From a bacterium (GTDB lineage Bacteria; Pseudomonadota; Alphaproteobacteria; Caulobacterales; Hyphomonadaceae), in NCBI GenBank assembly GCA_030824255.1, contig JAVBYB010000575.1, positions 1 through 5,055 on the forward strand: a DNA stretch of 5,055 nt, read 5' to 3'. The notes beneath the pieces are model-generated. The model was not told the DNA's origin, made no database searches, and was given only the letters and a program-made list of their open reading frames with translations. Made by a program: the position numbers and the translations under genes. This document shows, one piece after another, positions 1 to 5,055 of this stretch (its first letter is position 1; the number at the start of each line of letters is the position of its first letter).

Positions 1-1
1 C

Positions 2-1003
2 GAAGAGACCCTGCGCCGGATGCAGGATCGGTTTCGCCGCAAGGGCGGCGGGGCCAATGGTTCCGGCGGAACAGGCGGAGGCGCACGCGGATTTGGCGTG
101 ACCGGCCTGATCATCCTCCTTGTGATCGCGCTGGTCGGCTGGGTCTTCACCGGCATCTACCAGGTCGACGAACGCCAGCGGGCGGTCGTGCTCCGCTTCG
201 GCCAGATTCACCGCACGGAGGATCCGGGCTTCCGTATCCGCCTGCCGAGCCCGATCGAGCAACATTACATCGTCGCCGTGAACACCGAGCTTCAGACCGA
301 GATCGGCGGCCCGAGCGAGCCCAACCTGATGCTGACGGGCGACGAGAACATCGTCGACATCGATTTCGTCATCAACTGGCGCATCGCCCAGCCCAGCGAC
401 TACCTGTTCAAGGTCGTCGACGAGCAGGGCGGCCGCAATGAGCTGATCGAACAGATCGGCCAGAGCGCCATGCGCGAAGTTGTCGGCACGGCCGCTTTCG
501 AGCCGATCACCACGGGCGACCGTACCGGCGTCGAGACGCGCGTTCGCCAGCTGATGCAGGACACGCTCAACTCCTACCAGGCCGGCGTCGAGATCATCTC
601 GATCTCGCTGCGTGGCGCCTCGGCCCCGGAAGAGGTCGTCAGCGTCCAGCGCGACGTTTCCAGCGCCGAGCAGAACAAGGCCAAGCGTGAGGCCGACGCC
701 GTCGCCTATCGCAACAAGGTCGTGCCGGAAGCCGAAGGCCGCGCGCGTGCGCTGCTGCAGGAAGCCGAAGGCTACAAGACCGCAACCGTCGCCACCGCGC
801 GCGGTGAGGCTGATCGCTTCAACCTGATCTACGAGGAATACCGTTCGGCGCCGCGCGTAACGCGCGAACGCATGTTCCTTGAATCCATGGAAAAGGTCAT
901 CGGCCGCACCGACAACATCATCCTCGACAGCAAGTCAGGCGCAGTTCCGATCCTGCCGCTTGACCAGTTGCGCGGGCGTCAAGCGCCGCCGCAGGGGCAA
1001 TAA
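2..1003 (+). CDS. hflK: HflK, SPFH-domain subunit of the HflKC complex that modulates FtsH (5' end outside the window)
   Basis: HflK pairs with HflC in a large membrane-anchored assembly around the FtsH protease and limits its access to membrane substrates. The frame is open to the left edge: the six codons before the ATG at base 20 read EETLRR and join MQDRFRRK, resembling the charged segment that precedes the Gly-rich linker in known HflK proteins. The ATG at 20 is therefore probably internal and the true start is upstream. Counting from that Met, there is a Gly-rich linker (about 9-22), one transmembrane helix (about 27-47), then the SPFH/band-7 domain starting near YQVDERQRAVVLRFG. An Ala/Glu-rich helical stretch lies at about 216-265, and the family-typical TRERMFLESMEKVIG and VPILPLDQL blocks lie near the C terminus. 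E. coli HflK is about 419 residues, with a long pre-membrane region and C-terminal tail; here 333 codons are visible and the tail is short. The TAA is two bases before hflC. Identification is firm; only the N terminus is unknown. Confidence 0.97.
   Translation, partial: EETLRRMQDRFRRKGGGANGSGGTGGGARGFGVTGLIILLVIALVGWVFTGIYQVDERQRAVVLRFGQIHRTEDPGFRIRLPSPIEQHYIVAVNTELQTEIGGPSEPNLMLTGDENIVDIDFVINWRIAQPSDYLFKVVDEQGGRNELIEQIGQSAMREVVGTAAFEPITTGDRTGVETRVRQLMQDTLNSYQAGVEIISISLRGASAPEEVVSVQRDVSSAEQNKAKREADAVAYRNKVVPEAEGRARALLQEAEGYKTATVATARGEADRFNLIYEEYRSAPRVTRERMFLESMEKVIGRTDNIILDSKSGAVPILPLDQLRGRQAPPQGQ
993..997 (+). promoter_or_regulatory. Ribosome binding site of hflC
   Basis: The AGGGG lies inside the last codons of hflK, eight bases before the hflC ATG at 1006. 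It supports that start and shows that hflC is translated from the shared hflKC message. Confidence 0.6.
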
Positions 1004-1005
1004 CG

Positions 1006-1914
1006 ATGCAACGTATCCTGATCATCGCCGGGGTCGCAGCAGCAGCTATTCTGCTGATCCTCGCCAACTCGCTCTACATCGTGCCGATCGACCAGCAGGC
1101 GATCGTCACGCGCTTCGGCCAGGCGCAGTACACCGTGAACGCCACCGAGGCGGGCATGACCCAGTCGGTGCCGATGCCGAACGCCGGTCCCGGCCTGCAT
1201 CTCAAGCTGCCGCTGGTCGACGATGTGCGCTTCTACGACAAGCGTAACCTCGGCTACGACCTCGACGCGGCCGAGATCATCGCCAACGACCAGCAGCGCC
1301 TCAACGTCGACGCCATCGCGCGCTGGCGCATCAAGAACCCCCTGCAGTTCTTCCGTGCGGCGTCCACCGAAACCAATGGCCGCGCTCAGCTCGGCCAGCG
1401 TTTCACCGCCGCCCTGCGCGGCGAACTCGGCAAGGTGAGCCAGCCGGACATCATCGCCGGACAGCGCGCCACGCTGATGCAACGTGTCCGCGCCGCCCTG
1501 CAGGCGCAGATGAACACGCTCGGCGTCGAGATCATCGACGTCCGCATCCGCAAGGCCGACCTGCCGGAAGCCAACACCCAGCGCGTCTACGAGCGCATGA
1601 AGTCGCAGCTTCAGCAAAAGGTCAGCCAGTACAACGCCGAGGGTGAAGGTCTCTTCGCCTCCATCACGGCCGAGGCTGACGCCAATGCGCGCGTCATCAT
1701 CGCCGAAGCCGAACAGCAGGCCCAGCGCCTGCGCGGTGAAGGCGACGCCGAACGCAACCGCGTTTACGCGTCCGCCTACAACAAGGACCCGGAGTTCTTC
1801 TCCTTCTATCGTTCGCTTGAAGCGTATGACCGCTCGATCAAGCAGGGCACGCCCTTCGTGCTCTCGCCCGACAGCGACTTCTTCAAATACTTCGGCGACA
1901 GCGACGGGCGCTGA
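1006..1914 (+). CDS. hflC: HflC, SPFH-domain partner of HflK
   Basis: HflC is the second subunit of the HflKC membrane assembly that modulates FtsH. The 302-residue protein has an N-terminal membrane helix (about 4-24) and then the SPFH/band-7 domain, beginning YIVPIDQQAIVTRFGQ. The PGLHLKLPLVDDV block (62-74) and the GVEIIDVRIRKADLP block (173-187) match the family, and an Ala/Glu-rich helix covers about 197-250. The C-terminal hallmarks are clear: LRGEGDAERNRVY (242-254), DPEFFSFYRSLEAYDRS (261-277) and LSPDSDFFKYF (286-296), closely like E. coli HflC. It is somewhat shorter than the E. coli protein (about 334) and lacks the long insert in that protein's SPFH domain. Residues about 199-227 (QLQQKVSQYNAEGEG and onward) differ from the usual Arg/Glu-rich ERxREAAxxRAEG pattern I know from HflC. 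The gene begins two bases after hflK and ends before a strong terminator. Many alphaproteobacteria carry a DegP-like protease gene next; none follows here. Confidence 0.97.
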   Translation: MQRILIIAGVAAAAILLILANSLYIVPIDQQAIVTRFGQAQYTVNATEAGMTQSVPMPNAGPGLHLKLPLVDDVRFYDKRNLGYDLDAAEIIANDQQRLNVDAIARWRIKNPLQFFRAASTETNGRAQLGQRFTAALRGELGKVSQPDIIAGQRATLMQRVRAALQAQMNTLGVEIIDVRIRKADLPEANTQRVYERMKSQLQQKVSQYNAEGEGLFASITAEADANARVIIAEAEQQAQRLRGEGDAERNRVYASAYNKDPEFFSFYRSLEAYDRSIKQGTPFVLSPDSDFFKYFGDSDGR

Positions 1915-1937
1915 GCCAGTCGGCTGACAAGTTCAGG

Positions 1938-1970
1938 AGGCCCGCTCAGACGAGCGGGCCTTTTGTTTTT
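1938..1970 (+). terminator. Intrinsic terminator of the hflKC operon
   Basis: A perfect 9-bp GC-rich stem, GGCCCGCTC (1939-1947) with GAGCGGGCC (1952-1960), closes a four-base AGAC loop; an A-T pair (1938/1961) can extend it. The T-rich tract TTTTGTTTTT follows at 1961-1970. The stem begins 24 bases after the hflC stop. On the - strand the same hairpin is followed by TCCTGAACTTG, which is not a T tract, so it should work well only for the + strand. Confidence 0.92.
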
Positions 1971-1994
1971 GGGGGTGCTGGTGAGCGGGGCTTG

Positions 1995-2441
1995 CTAGCG
2001 TCGTGGCTCGGTTGGCAGGTCCGCGAATTCCGCCAGGCTCATCACCGAGTTCTCGACGATCATCCAGTGATCGTCGTCGCCCTTGGCGAGTTCGACGGTG
2101 AAGACGTCGCCGGTCTTCGAGGCGCCGACCTTGACGACGGCGTCGCGGCCTTCAAAGCGCGGGCCTTCCACGCGGCCGTTCTCGCTGGCGAGCAGGGCGA
2201 CGATCTCGGGCGAGAAGATGCCCTGCCAGGCCTCGCTGGCGGGGCCGCCGGTGAGGGCTTCCTTGATGGCGTCCATGTTCACCTGGTCCACCAGCGGCAG
2301 CATCCGCGTGAGGTCCCGCGCGTTGTAGGCGGCGACAAAGGCGCGTGCGACCGACACGGGGTCCTTCATGTCGGGCGGCGGCGGCTCGCTGCTGCAAGCC
2401 GCCGTGAGAGCCAGCGCCAGCGCTGCAAGGCGAAGCCGCAT
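1995..2441 (-). CDS. Small predicted lipoprotein, possibly NTF2-like, coupled to ald
   Basis: I do not recognise a characterised homologue. The 148-residue product starts with a short basic n-region (MRLR), a hydrophobic Ala/Leu core and then LTAAC with Cys16, suggesting lipoprotein processing and export to the periplasmic face of a membrane. Thr at -3 is not the commonest lipobox residue. SSEPPPPD is a typical flexible linker. The body opens with DPVSVARAFVAAYNARDLTRML, a helix pattern shared by NTF2-like/DUF4878-type domains, and later has alternating beta-like segments (RDAVVKVGAS, DVFTVELAKG, HWMIVENSV). The fold assignment is inference. The ATG shares one base with the ald stop (TGATG on the - strand) and no strong ribosome binding site precedes it, so translation is probably coupled to ald. 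The stop is TAG at 1995-1997. It converges on hflC and has no clear terminator of its own. The coding style matches its neighbours. Confidence 0.82.
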   Translation of the reverse strand: MRLRLAALALALTAACSSEPPPPDMKDPVSVARAFVAAYNARDLTRMLPLVDQVNMDAIKEALTGGPASEAWQGIFSPEIVALLASENGRVEGPRFEGRDAVVKVGASKTGDVFTVELAKGDDDHWMIVENSVMSLAEFADLPTEPRR

Positions 2442-3556
2442 CAGGCCGTCAGCCAGTCCGGCCGGGCGAAGGGCAGATCGAGATCGTGCGCCACGGCTTC
2501 GTGGGTGATCTTGCCATCGGCCACGTTGAGACCGTTGGCGAGATGCCGGTCCGCCTTCAGCGCCGCATTCGCGCCCTTGTTGGCAATGTCGAGCGCGAAG
2601 GGAAGCGTGACGTTGTTGAGAGCGTAGGTGGAGGTGCGCGGCACGGCGCCGGGCATGTTGGCGACGCAGTAATGCAGAATGCCGTCGACTTCGTAGATCG
2701 GATCGTCGTGCGTGGTGGGGCGCGAGGTTTCAAAGCAGCCGCCCTGGTCGATGGAGATGTCGACCAGCACGGAGCCGGGCTTCATCTGTTTCAGATGCGC
2801 GCGTGTGACGAGCTTCGGCGCGGCGGCGCCGGGGATCAGCACGGCGCCGATGACGAGGTCTGCCTCGATGACGGCGCGGTCGATGGCGGCCTGCGTTGCA
2901 TAGACCGTATCGACGGCGCCGGCGAACTGAACGTCGAGTTCTTCGAGGCGCGGCATGGAGCGGTCGAACACGGTGACGTTGGCGCGGGCGCCGATGGCCA
3001 TCTCCGCTGCGTGGACGCCGGAGACGCCGCCGCCGAGGATGACGACATTGGCCGGCGGCACGCCGGGCACGCCGCCGAGCAGCAGGCCGCGGCCGCGCTG
3101 GGTCTTCATCAGGGCATAGGCGCCGACATTGATCGACATGCGGCCGGCGACCTGGCTCATCGGCTGGAGCAGCGGGAGACGGCCGGCGGCGTTGGTGACG
3201 GTCTCATAGGCGATGCAGGTGGCGCCGGATTTCATCAGCGCCTCTGCCTGCGGTTTGTCGGCGGCGAGGTGGAGATAGGTGAACAGCGTGTGGTGCGGCT
3301 TCAGCATCGCGCACTCGACCGGCTGGGGCTCTTTCACCTTCACGATCATTTCGGCTTCACCGAAGATGGCGGGCGCATCGGGAAGGATTTTCGCGCCGAC
3401 CTTCACATAGTCGGCGTCAGTCGCGCCCAAGCCCATGCCGGCATTCGTTTCGACCACCACCTGATGGCCCGCCCGCACCAGTTCGCCCACACTCTCTGGC
3501 GTGAGGCCAACGCGGTATTCCTGGGTTTTGATTTCCTTCGGGACGCCGATCTTCAT
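2441..3556 (-). CDS. ald: Alanine dehydrogenase (NAD-dependent)
   Basis: Ald catalyses the reversible NAD-dependent oxidative deamination of L-alanine to pyruvate and ammonium in the cytoplasm, used for alanine catabolism or ammonium assimilation. The protein is 371 residues, the standard length. The N-terminal signature GVPKEIKTQEYRVGLTP (4-20) is present with Thr-Gln where many homologues have Asn residues. Residues equivalent to those known in the M. tuberculosis enzyme fall at the same numbers: Arg15 and Lys75 (substrate binding), His96 (catalytic) and Asp270. The nucleotide-binding loop is GGGVSG (175-180), with Asp198 ending the second strand of the Rossmann fold and suited to NAD rather than NADP. 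The CVANMPGAVPRTST block (297-310) carries Asn300. These features and the length separate it from PntA and from saccharopine dehydrogenase. The start is supported by GAGGAG six bases upstream. The downstream lipoprotein gene overlaps its stop by one base. Lrp-type regulation is common for ald genes, but no regulator gene lies in the window. Confidence 0.98.
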   Translation of the reverse strand: MKIGVPKEIKTQEYRVGLTPESVGELVRAGHQVVVETNAGMGLGATDADYVKVGAKILPDAPAIFGEAEMIVKVKEPQPVECAMLKPHHTLFTYLHLAADKPQAEALMKSGATCIAYETVTNAAGRLPLLQPMSQVAGRMSINVGAYALMKTQRGRGLLLGGVPGVPPANVVILGGGVSGVHAAEMAIGARANVTVFDRSMPRLEELDVQFAGAVDTVYATQAAIDRAVIEADLVIGAVLIPGAAAPKLVTRAHLKQMKPGSVLVDISIDQGGCFETSRPTTHDDPIYEVDGILHYCVANMPGAVPRTSTYALNNVTLPFALDIANKGANAALKADRHLANGLNVADGKITHEAVAHDLDLPFARPDWLTA

Positions 3557-3690
3557 GCAGCTCTCCTCAATGTTCGGGGCTGCTTATGCCAGAATCCAGC
3601 AGAATGCCGCCAGAGCATTGCGTGGTGAGTTCTGCCTATTTCAGCCATCTGCCCAATTGCGAGGGGCATAAACCGACCATCTGGTTGCGC
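3557..3690 (-). promoter_or_regulatory. Upstream region of ald with phased CAGA repeats
   Basis: This 134-bp gap separates the alpha/beta hydrolase stop from the ald start, both on the - strand. Written on the + strand it holds CAGAAT at 3590-3595, CAGAAT at 3600-3605 and CAGAGC at 3611-3616, spaced 10 and 11 bp apart (about one helical turn), and an inverted partner TTCTG at 3630-3634. Such phasing could suit a multimeric regulator such as an Lrp/AldR-family protein, but this is inference and the motifs are short. I see no convincing -35/-10 pair and no hairpin with a T tract ending the hydrolase message, so read-through into ald is possible. Confidence 0.35.
3563..3568 (-). promoter_or_regulatory. 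Ribosome binding site of ald
   Basis: On the - strand GAGGAG ends six bases before the ald ATG at 3556. This is close to ideal and fixes the start, which also coincides with the usual N terminus of the family. Confidence 0.85.
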
Positions 3691-4650
3691 TTAACGCTTG
3701 GGCAAGCCCGCAATGAAGGCTTCAAGGTGCTGCACGGTCTGGTCCGGCAGCTGTTCCATGGGCAGGTGGCCGCCCTCCGGATAGGCGACGAGATAGGCGC
3801 CCGGTATCGCATCAGCGAGGGCGCGCGAATTGGTGGGCGGGATCAGCGCATCCTTTTCGCCGACCATCACCAGCGTGGGCGTGCTGATCCCGTCGAACGT
3901 CATCGGCGTCCAGGGCGGCTCGGGCTGCGCGCGCTGGGTCAACAGCACATCGCGATGGCCCTCCGCCATGGCGAGATCGGTGTAGCGGTCGATGACGGTT
4001 TCGGTGACCAGCGCCTTGTCGTGATAGGCGGAGCGCAGGCCATCCGGCACGACGAGGCGCGGATTGACCAGCTTCAGGAAGAAGCGGCCGAAATCATTGC
4101 CGAGAAGCGCGAAGGCGCCGGGCGGGCCGCCGCGCGCTTCGCCATTGCCGGGCCAGCCGGCGGCGCACACGAGAACAAGGCCATCGAGCCTTTCCGGATG
4201 CGCCAGCGCATAAGACAGCGAGACGGCGCCGCCCATCGAATTGCCGGCGAGGATGAAACGCTCAAGCTTGAGATGTTCGGCCAACGCCTCGACCAGATCG
4301 CGATTGCCTTCCAGCGTCGCGCGATAGCCGCCGGGCGTTTCGGTGAGGCCATGGCCGGGCAGGTCGATCGCGATGACGCGATAGGTATCCGACAGACGCT
4401 CCGTCCACGGACGCCATGCGTGCACTGACGCGGCAAAGCCATGCACCAGCACGATGACGCGGCCATCGCGGCGGCCTTCATCGGTGTAGTGAACCTTCAC
4501 GCCGGGGGACGGCTCGAAGGTGCGCGAGGCGGGCAGGCCGTAGTCGAGGCGCAGCTCGGCGAACGGGATCTCGCGTGGCGCGCAGGCCCAGAGGCCTCCG
4601 GTCACGAGCAGCACTCCCGCGCCTGCAAGGGCGATCCGCCACAGCTTCAT
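3691..4650 (-). CDS. Membrane-anchored alpha/beta hydrolase of unknown substrate
   Basis: A serine hydrolase of the alpha/beta fold, 319 residues from the chosen ATG. The N terminus (about 4-23) is a hydrophobic signal or anchor ending GGLWACAPRE. Cys23 could be a lipoprotein site although Trp at -2 is unusual; otherwise this is an uncleaved anchor, so the catalytic domain probably faces the periplasm. The fold markers are in order: the oxyanion HGFAAS (70-75), DLPGHG (96-101), nucleophile elbow GNSMGG with Ser138, acid Asp267 in GEKDALIP, and His295 in PEGGHLP. The GNSMGG elbow occurs in C-C bond hydrolases of the MhpC/BphD type and in many uncharacterised esterases, so the substrate cannot be named. 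A GTG at 4662 would add four residues (MGKQ); I prefer the ATG at 4650 because GGGGAAG precedes it at normal spacing and the hydrophobic helix follows directly. It lies upstream of ald in the same direction and is divergent from bioY. Confidence 0.9.
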   Translation of the reverse strand: MKLWRIALAGAGVLLVTGGLWACAPREIPFAELRLDYGLPASRTFEPSPGVKVHYTDEGRRDGRVIVLVHGFAASVHAWRPWTERLSDTYRVIAIDLPGHGLTETPGGYRATLEGNRDLVEALAEHLKLERFILAGNSMGGAVSLSYALAHPERLDGLVLVCAAGWPGNGEARGGPPGAFALLGNDFGRFFLKLVNPRLVVPDGLRSAYHDKALVTETVIDRYTDLAMAEGHRDVLLTQRAQPEPPWTPMTFDGISTPTLVMVGEKDALIPPTNSRALADAIPGAYLVAYPEGGHLPMEQLPDQTVQHLEAFIAGLPKR

Positions 4651-4653
4651 CTG

Positions 4654-4660
4654 CTTCCCC
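4654..4660 (-). promoter_or_regulatory. Ribosome binding site supporting the ATG start of the hydrolase
   Basis: On the - strand GGGGAAG lies three bases before the ATG at 4650, with the GGGGA core five bases away. It overlaps the alternative GTG at 4662, which argues for the ATG as the real start. Confidence 0.5.
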
Positions 4661-4785
4661 ACATTTTGCCCTTGCCGTTTACGCCGACGGCGCCATCACG
4701 GATCACCCCCTATTTTTCGGGATGCGGCAACTGGGCACGGAGCCTTTCCCATGCGTTCCGCTAGCGTTTTTCAGGGCTGGCCTGT

Positions 4786-4794
4786 GGGGGAGAG
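4786..4794 (+). promoter_or_regulatory. Ribosome binding site of bioY
   Basis: A purine-rich GGGGGAGAG ends four bases before the ATG at 4799, with the GGGAG core six bases away. It favours this start over the in-frame ATG at 4751, which has a weaker GGAG (4739-4742) eight bases upstream. Confidence 0.6.
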
Positions 4795-4798
4795 CCGA

Positions 4799-5055
4799 AT
4801 GACGCATTTTCACATCGCGCCCCTGCGCGCTTTCCTTGCGGAACGACCGGTCGCCTGGCGCTTTGCGGCTGTGCTCGTGGGCAGCTGGCTGATCGCGGCG
4901 TCGTCGTGGATTTCGGCGCCGATGTATCCCGTGCCGATGACGATGCAGACATTCGCGGTGCTGCTGGTTGCGGGGCTCGGCGGCGCGCGGTTTGCCTTCG
5001 CGGTGGTGCTGACATGGCTTGCGCAGGCAGCCATCGGCCTGCCGTTTCTCGCGGA
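4799..5055 (+). CDS. bioY: BioY-family biotin transporter substrate-binding subunit (3' end outside the window)
   Basis: BioY is the integral-membrane S component that binds biotin, working with the EcfT/EcfA (BioN/BioM) energy-coupling module or alone in some bacteria. Translating from 4799 gives 85 residues with no stop before the right edge; the family is usually about 180-200 residues, so a little under half is visible. The diagnostic stretch is SAPMYPVPMTMQTFAVLLVAG (split here as SAPMYPVPMTMQ, residues 39-50, and TFAVLLVAG, 51-59), matching the BioY pattern PVPxTxQxxxVLLAG. It is followed by LGGARFAFAVVLTWLAQAAIG (cited here in part as GGARFAFAV, 61-69, and AAIGLPFLA, 77-85), which matches the conserved G-R-G and GxxGLPxFA features loosely. 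Hydrophobic segments at about 21-38, 51-72 and 74 onward fit membrane helices. The N-terminal 20 residues before the first helix are longer than in short BioY proteins. An in-frame ATG at 4751 would add 16 residues. Whether bioM and bioN follow cannot be seen. Confidence 0.93.
   Translation, partial: MTHFHIAPLRAFLAERPVAWRFAAVLVGSWLIAASSWISAPMYPVPMTMQTFAVLLVAGLGGARFAFAVVLTWLAQAAIGLPFLA

Larger units (their letters stand above)
4651..4798. promoter_or_regulatory. Divergent intergenic region between the hydrolase and bioY
   Basis: About 148 bp between two outward-facing genes must hold a promoter for each. No clear sigma-70 pair stands out on either strand, and I see no copy of the TTAT-N2-ATAA type BioR operator found upstream of biotin genes in several alphaproteobacteria. 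A second in-frame bioY ATG lies at 4751. Nothing else is evident: no terminator, riboswitch-like structure or repeat. Confidence 0.4.

Noticed and set aside
979..1617. A 212-codon open frame on the - strand opposite hflC
   Set aside because: Antisense to well-conserved HflC sequence; the composition is typical of a mirror frame and no ribosome binding site or motif is evident.
1994..1999. The GCTAGC palindrome near the lipoprotein stop, seen again at 4770-4775
   Set aside because: A six-base palindrome occurring twice in 5 kb without flanking similarity is expected by chance and gives no sign of an element boundary.
1992..2627. A 211-codon open frame on the + strand opposite the lipoprotein gene and the 3' end of ald
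   Set aside because: It crosses the junction of two genes on the other strand and has no domain. The - strand frames show a signal peptide, a known enzyme and coupled start/stop codons.
2486..3628. A 380-codon open frame on the + strand opposite ald
   Set aside because: It is a shadow of ald caused by G/C-rich third positions. Its product is a low-complexity mix rich in Gly, Ala, Asp and His with no family motifs, whereas the - strand encodes a complete alanine dehydrogenase.
3586..4428. A 280-codon open frame on the + strand opposite the alpha/beta hydrolase
   Set aside because: Rich in Arg, Ala, Gly and Ile with no recognisable domain, and antisense to a hydrolase with an intact catalytic triad.
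4681..4697. GC-rich self-complementary stretch (CGCCGACGGCG) considered as a regulatory hairpin before bioY
   Set aside because: The stem is short, has no T tract and is the kind of structure common in GC-rich DNA; no riboswitch core is recognisable.
4761..5034. Two short open frames on the - strand at the right edge
   Set aside because: Both lie opposite bioY, whose + strand translation carries the BioY signature; their products are low-complexity Ser/Arg/Ala sequences.

Overview
The window reads as an ordinary chromosomal segment of a GC-rich alphaproteobacterium. By eye it is roughly two-thirds G+C, with strongly G/C-biased third codon positions. That bias opens long false reading frames opposite nearly every real gene. 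The lineage is inferred from protein character and gene content: alphaproteobacterial-style HflK/HflC, an Ald of the 371-residue type and a solitary-looking bioY. A relative of the Hyphomonadaceae/Caulobacterales is possible, but I cannot prove it from sequence alone.

Layout. (1) Bases 2-1914, + strand: hflK, whose 5' end lies outside the window, then hflC two bases later. Together they encode the membrane SPFH complex that surrounds and modulates the FtsH protease. A strong intrinsic terminator follows at about 1938-1970. (2) Bases 1995-3556, - strand: ald (alanine dehydrogenase), then a small predicted lipoprotein gene whose ATG shares one base with the ald stop (TGATG), so the two form a tight, probably translationally coupled pair. 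This pair converges on hflKC. (3) Bases 3691-4650, - strand: a membrane-anchored alpha/beta hydrolase with a complete Ser-Asp-His triad. It lies 134 bp upstream of ald in the same direction, with no obvious terminator between them. (4) Bases 4799-5055, + strand: the first 85 codons of bioY, the substrate-binding membrane subunit of a biotin transporter. It is divergent from the hydrolase and cut by the right window edge.

The genes do not make up one pathway. HflKC concerns membrane protein quality control, Ald alanine/pyruvate and nitrogen metabolism, and BioY biotin uptake. The hydrolase substrate and the lipoprotein role are unknown. I found no RNA gene, mobile element, CRISPR array, attachment site or clear foreign-DNA signature. 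I see no previously undescribed system here. The points most worth a second look are the ald-lipoprotein coupling, helically phased CAGA repeats upstream of ald, an unusual stretch in the HflC helical region, and several start-site corrections.
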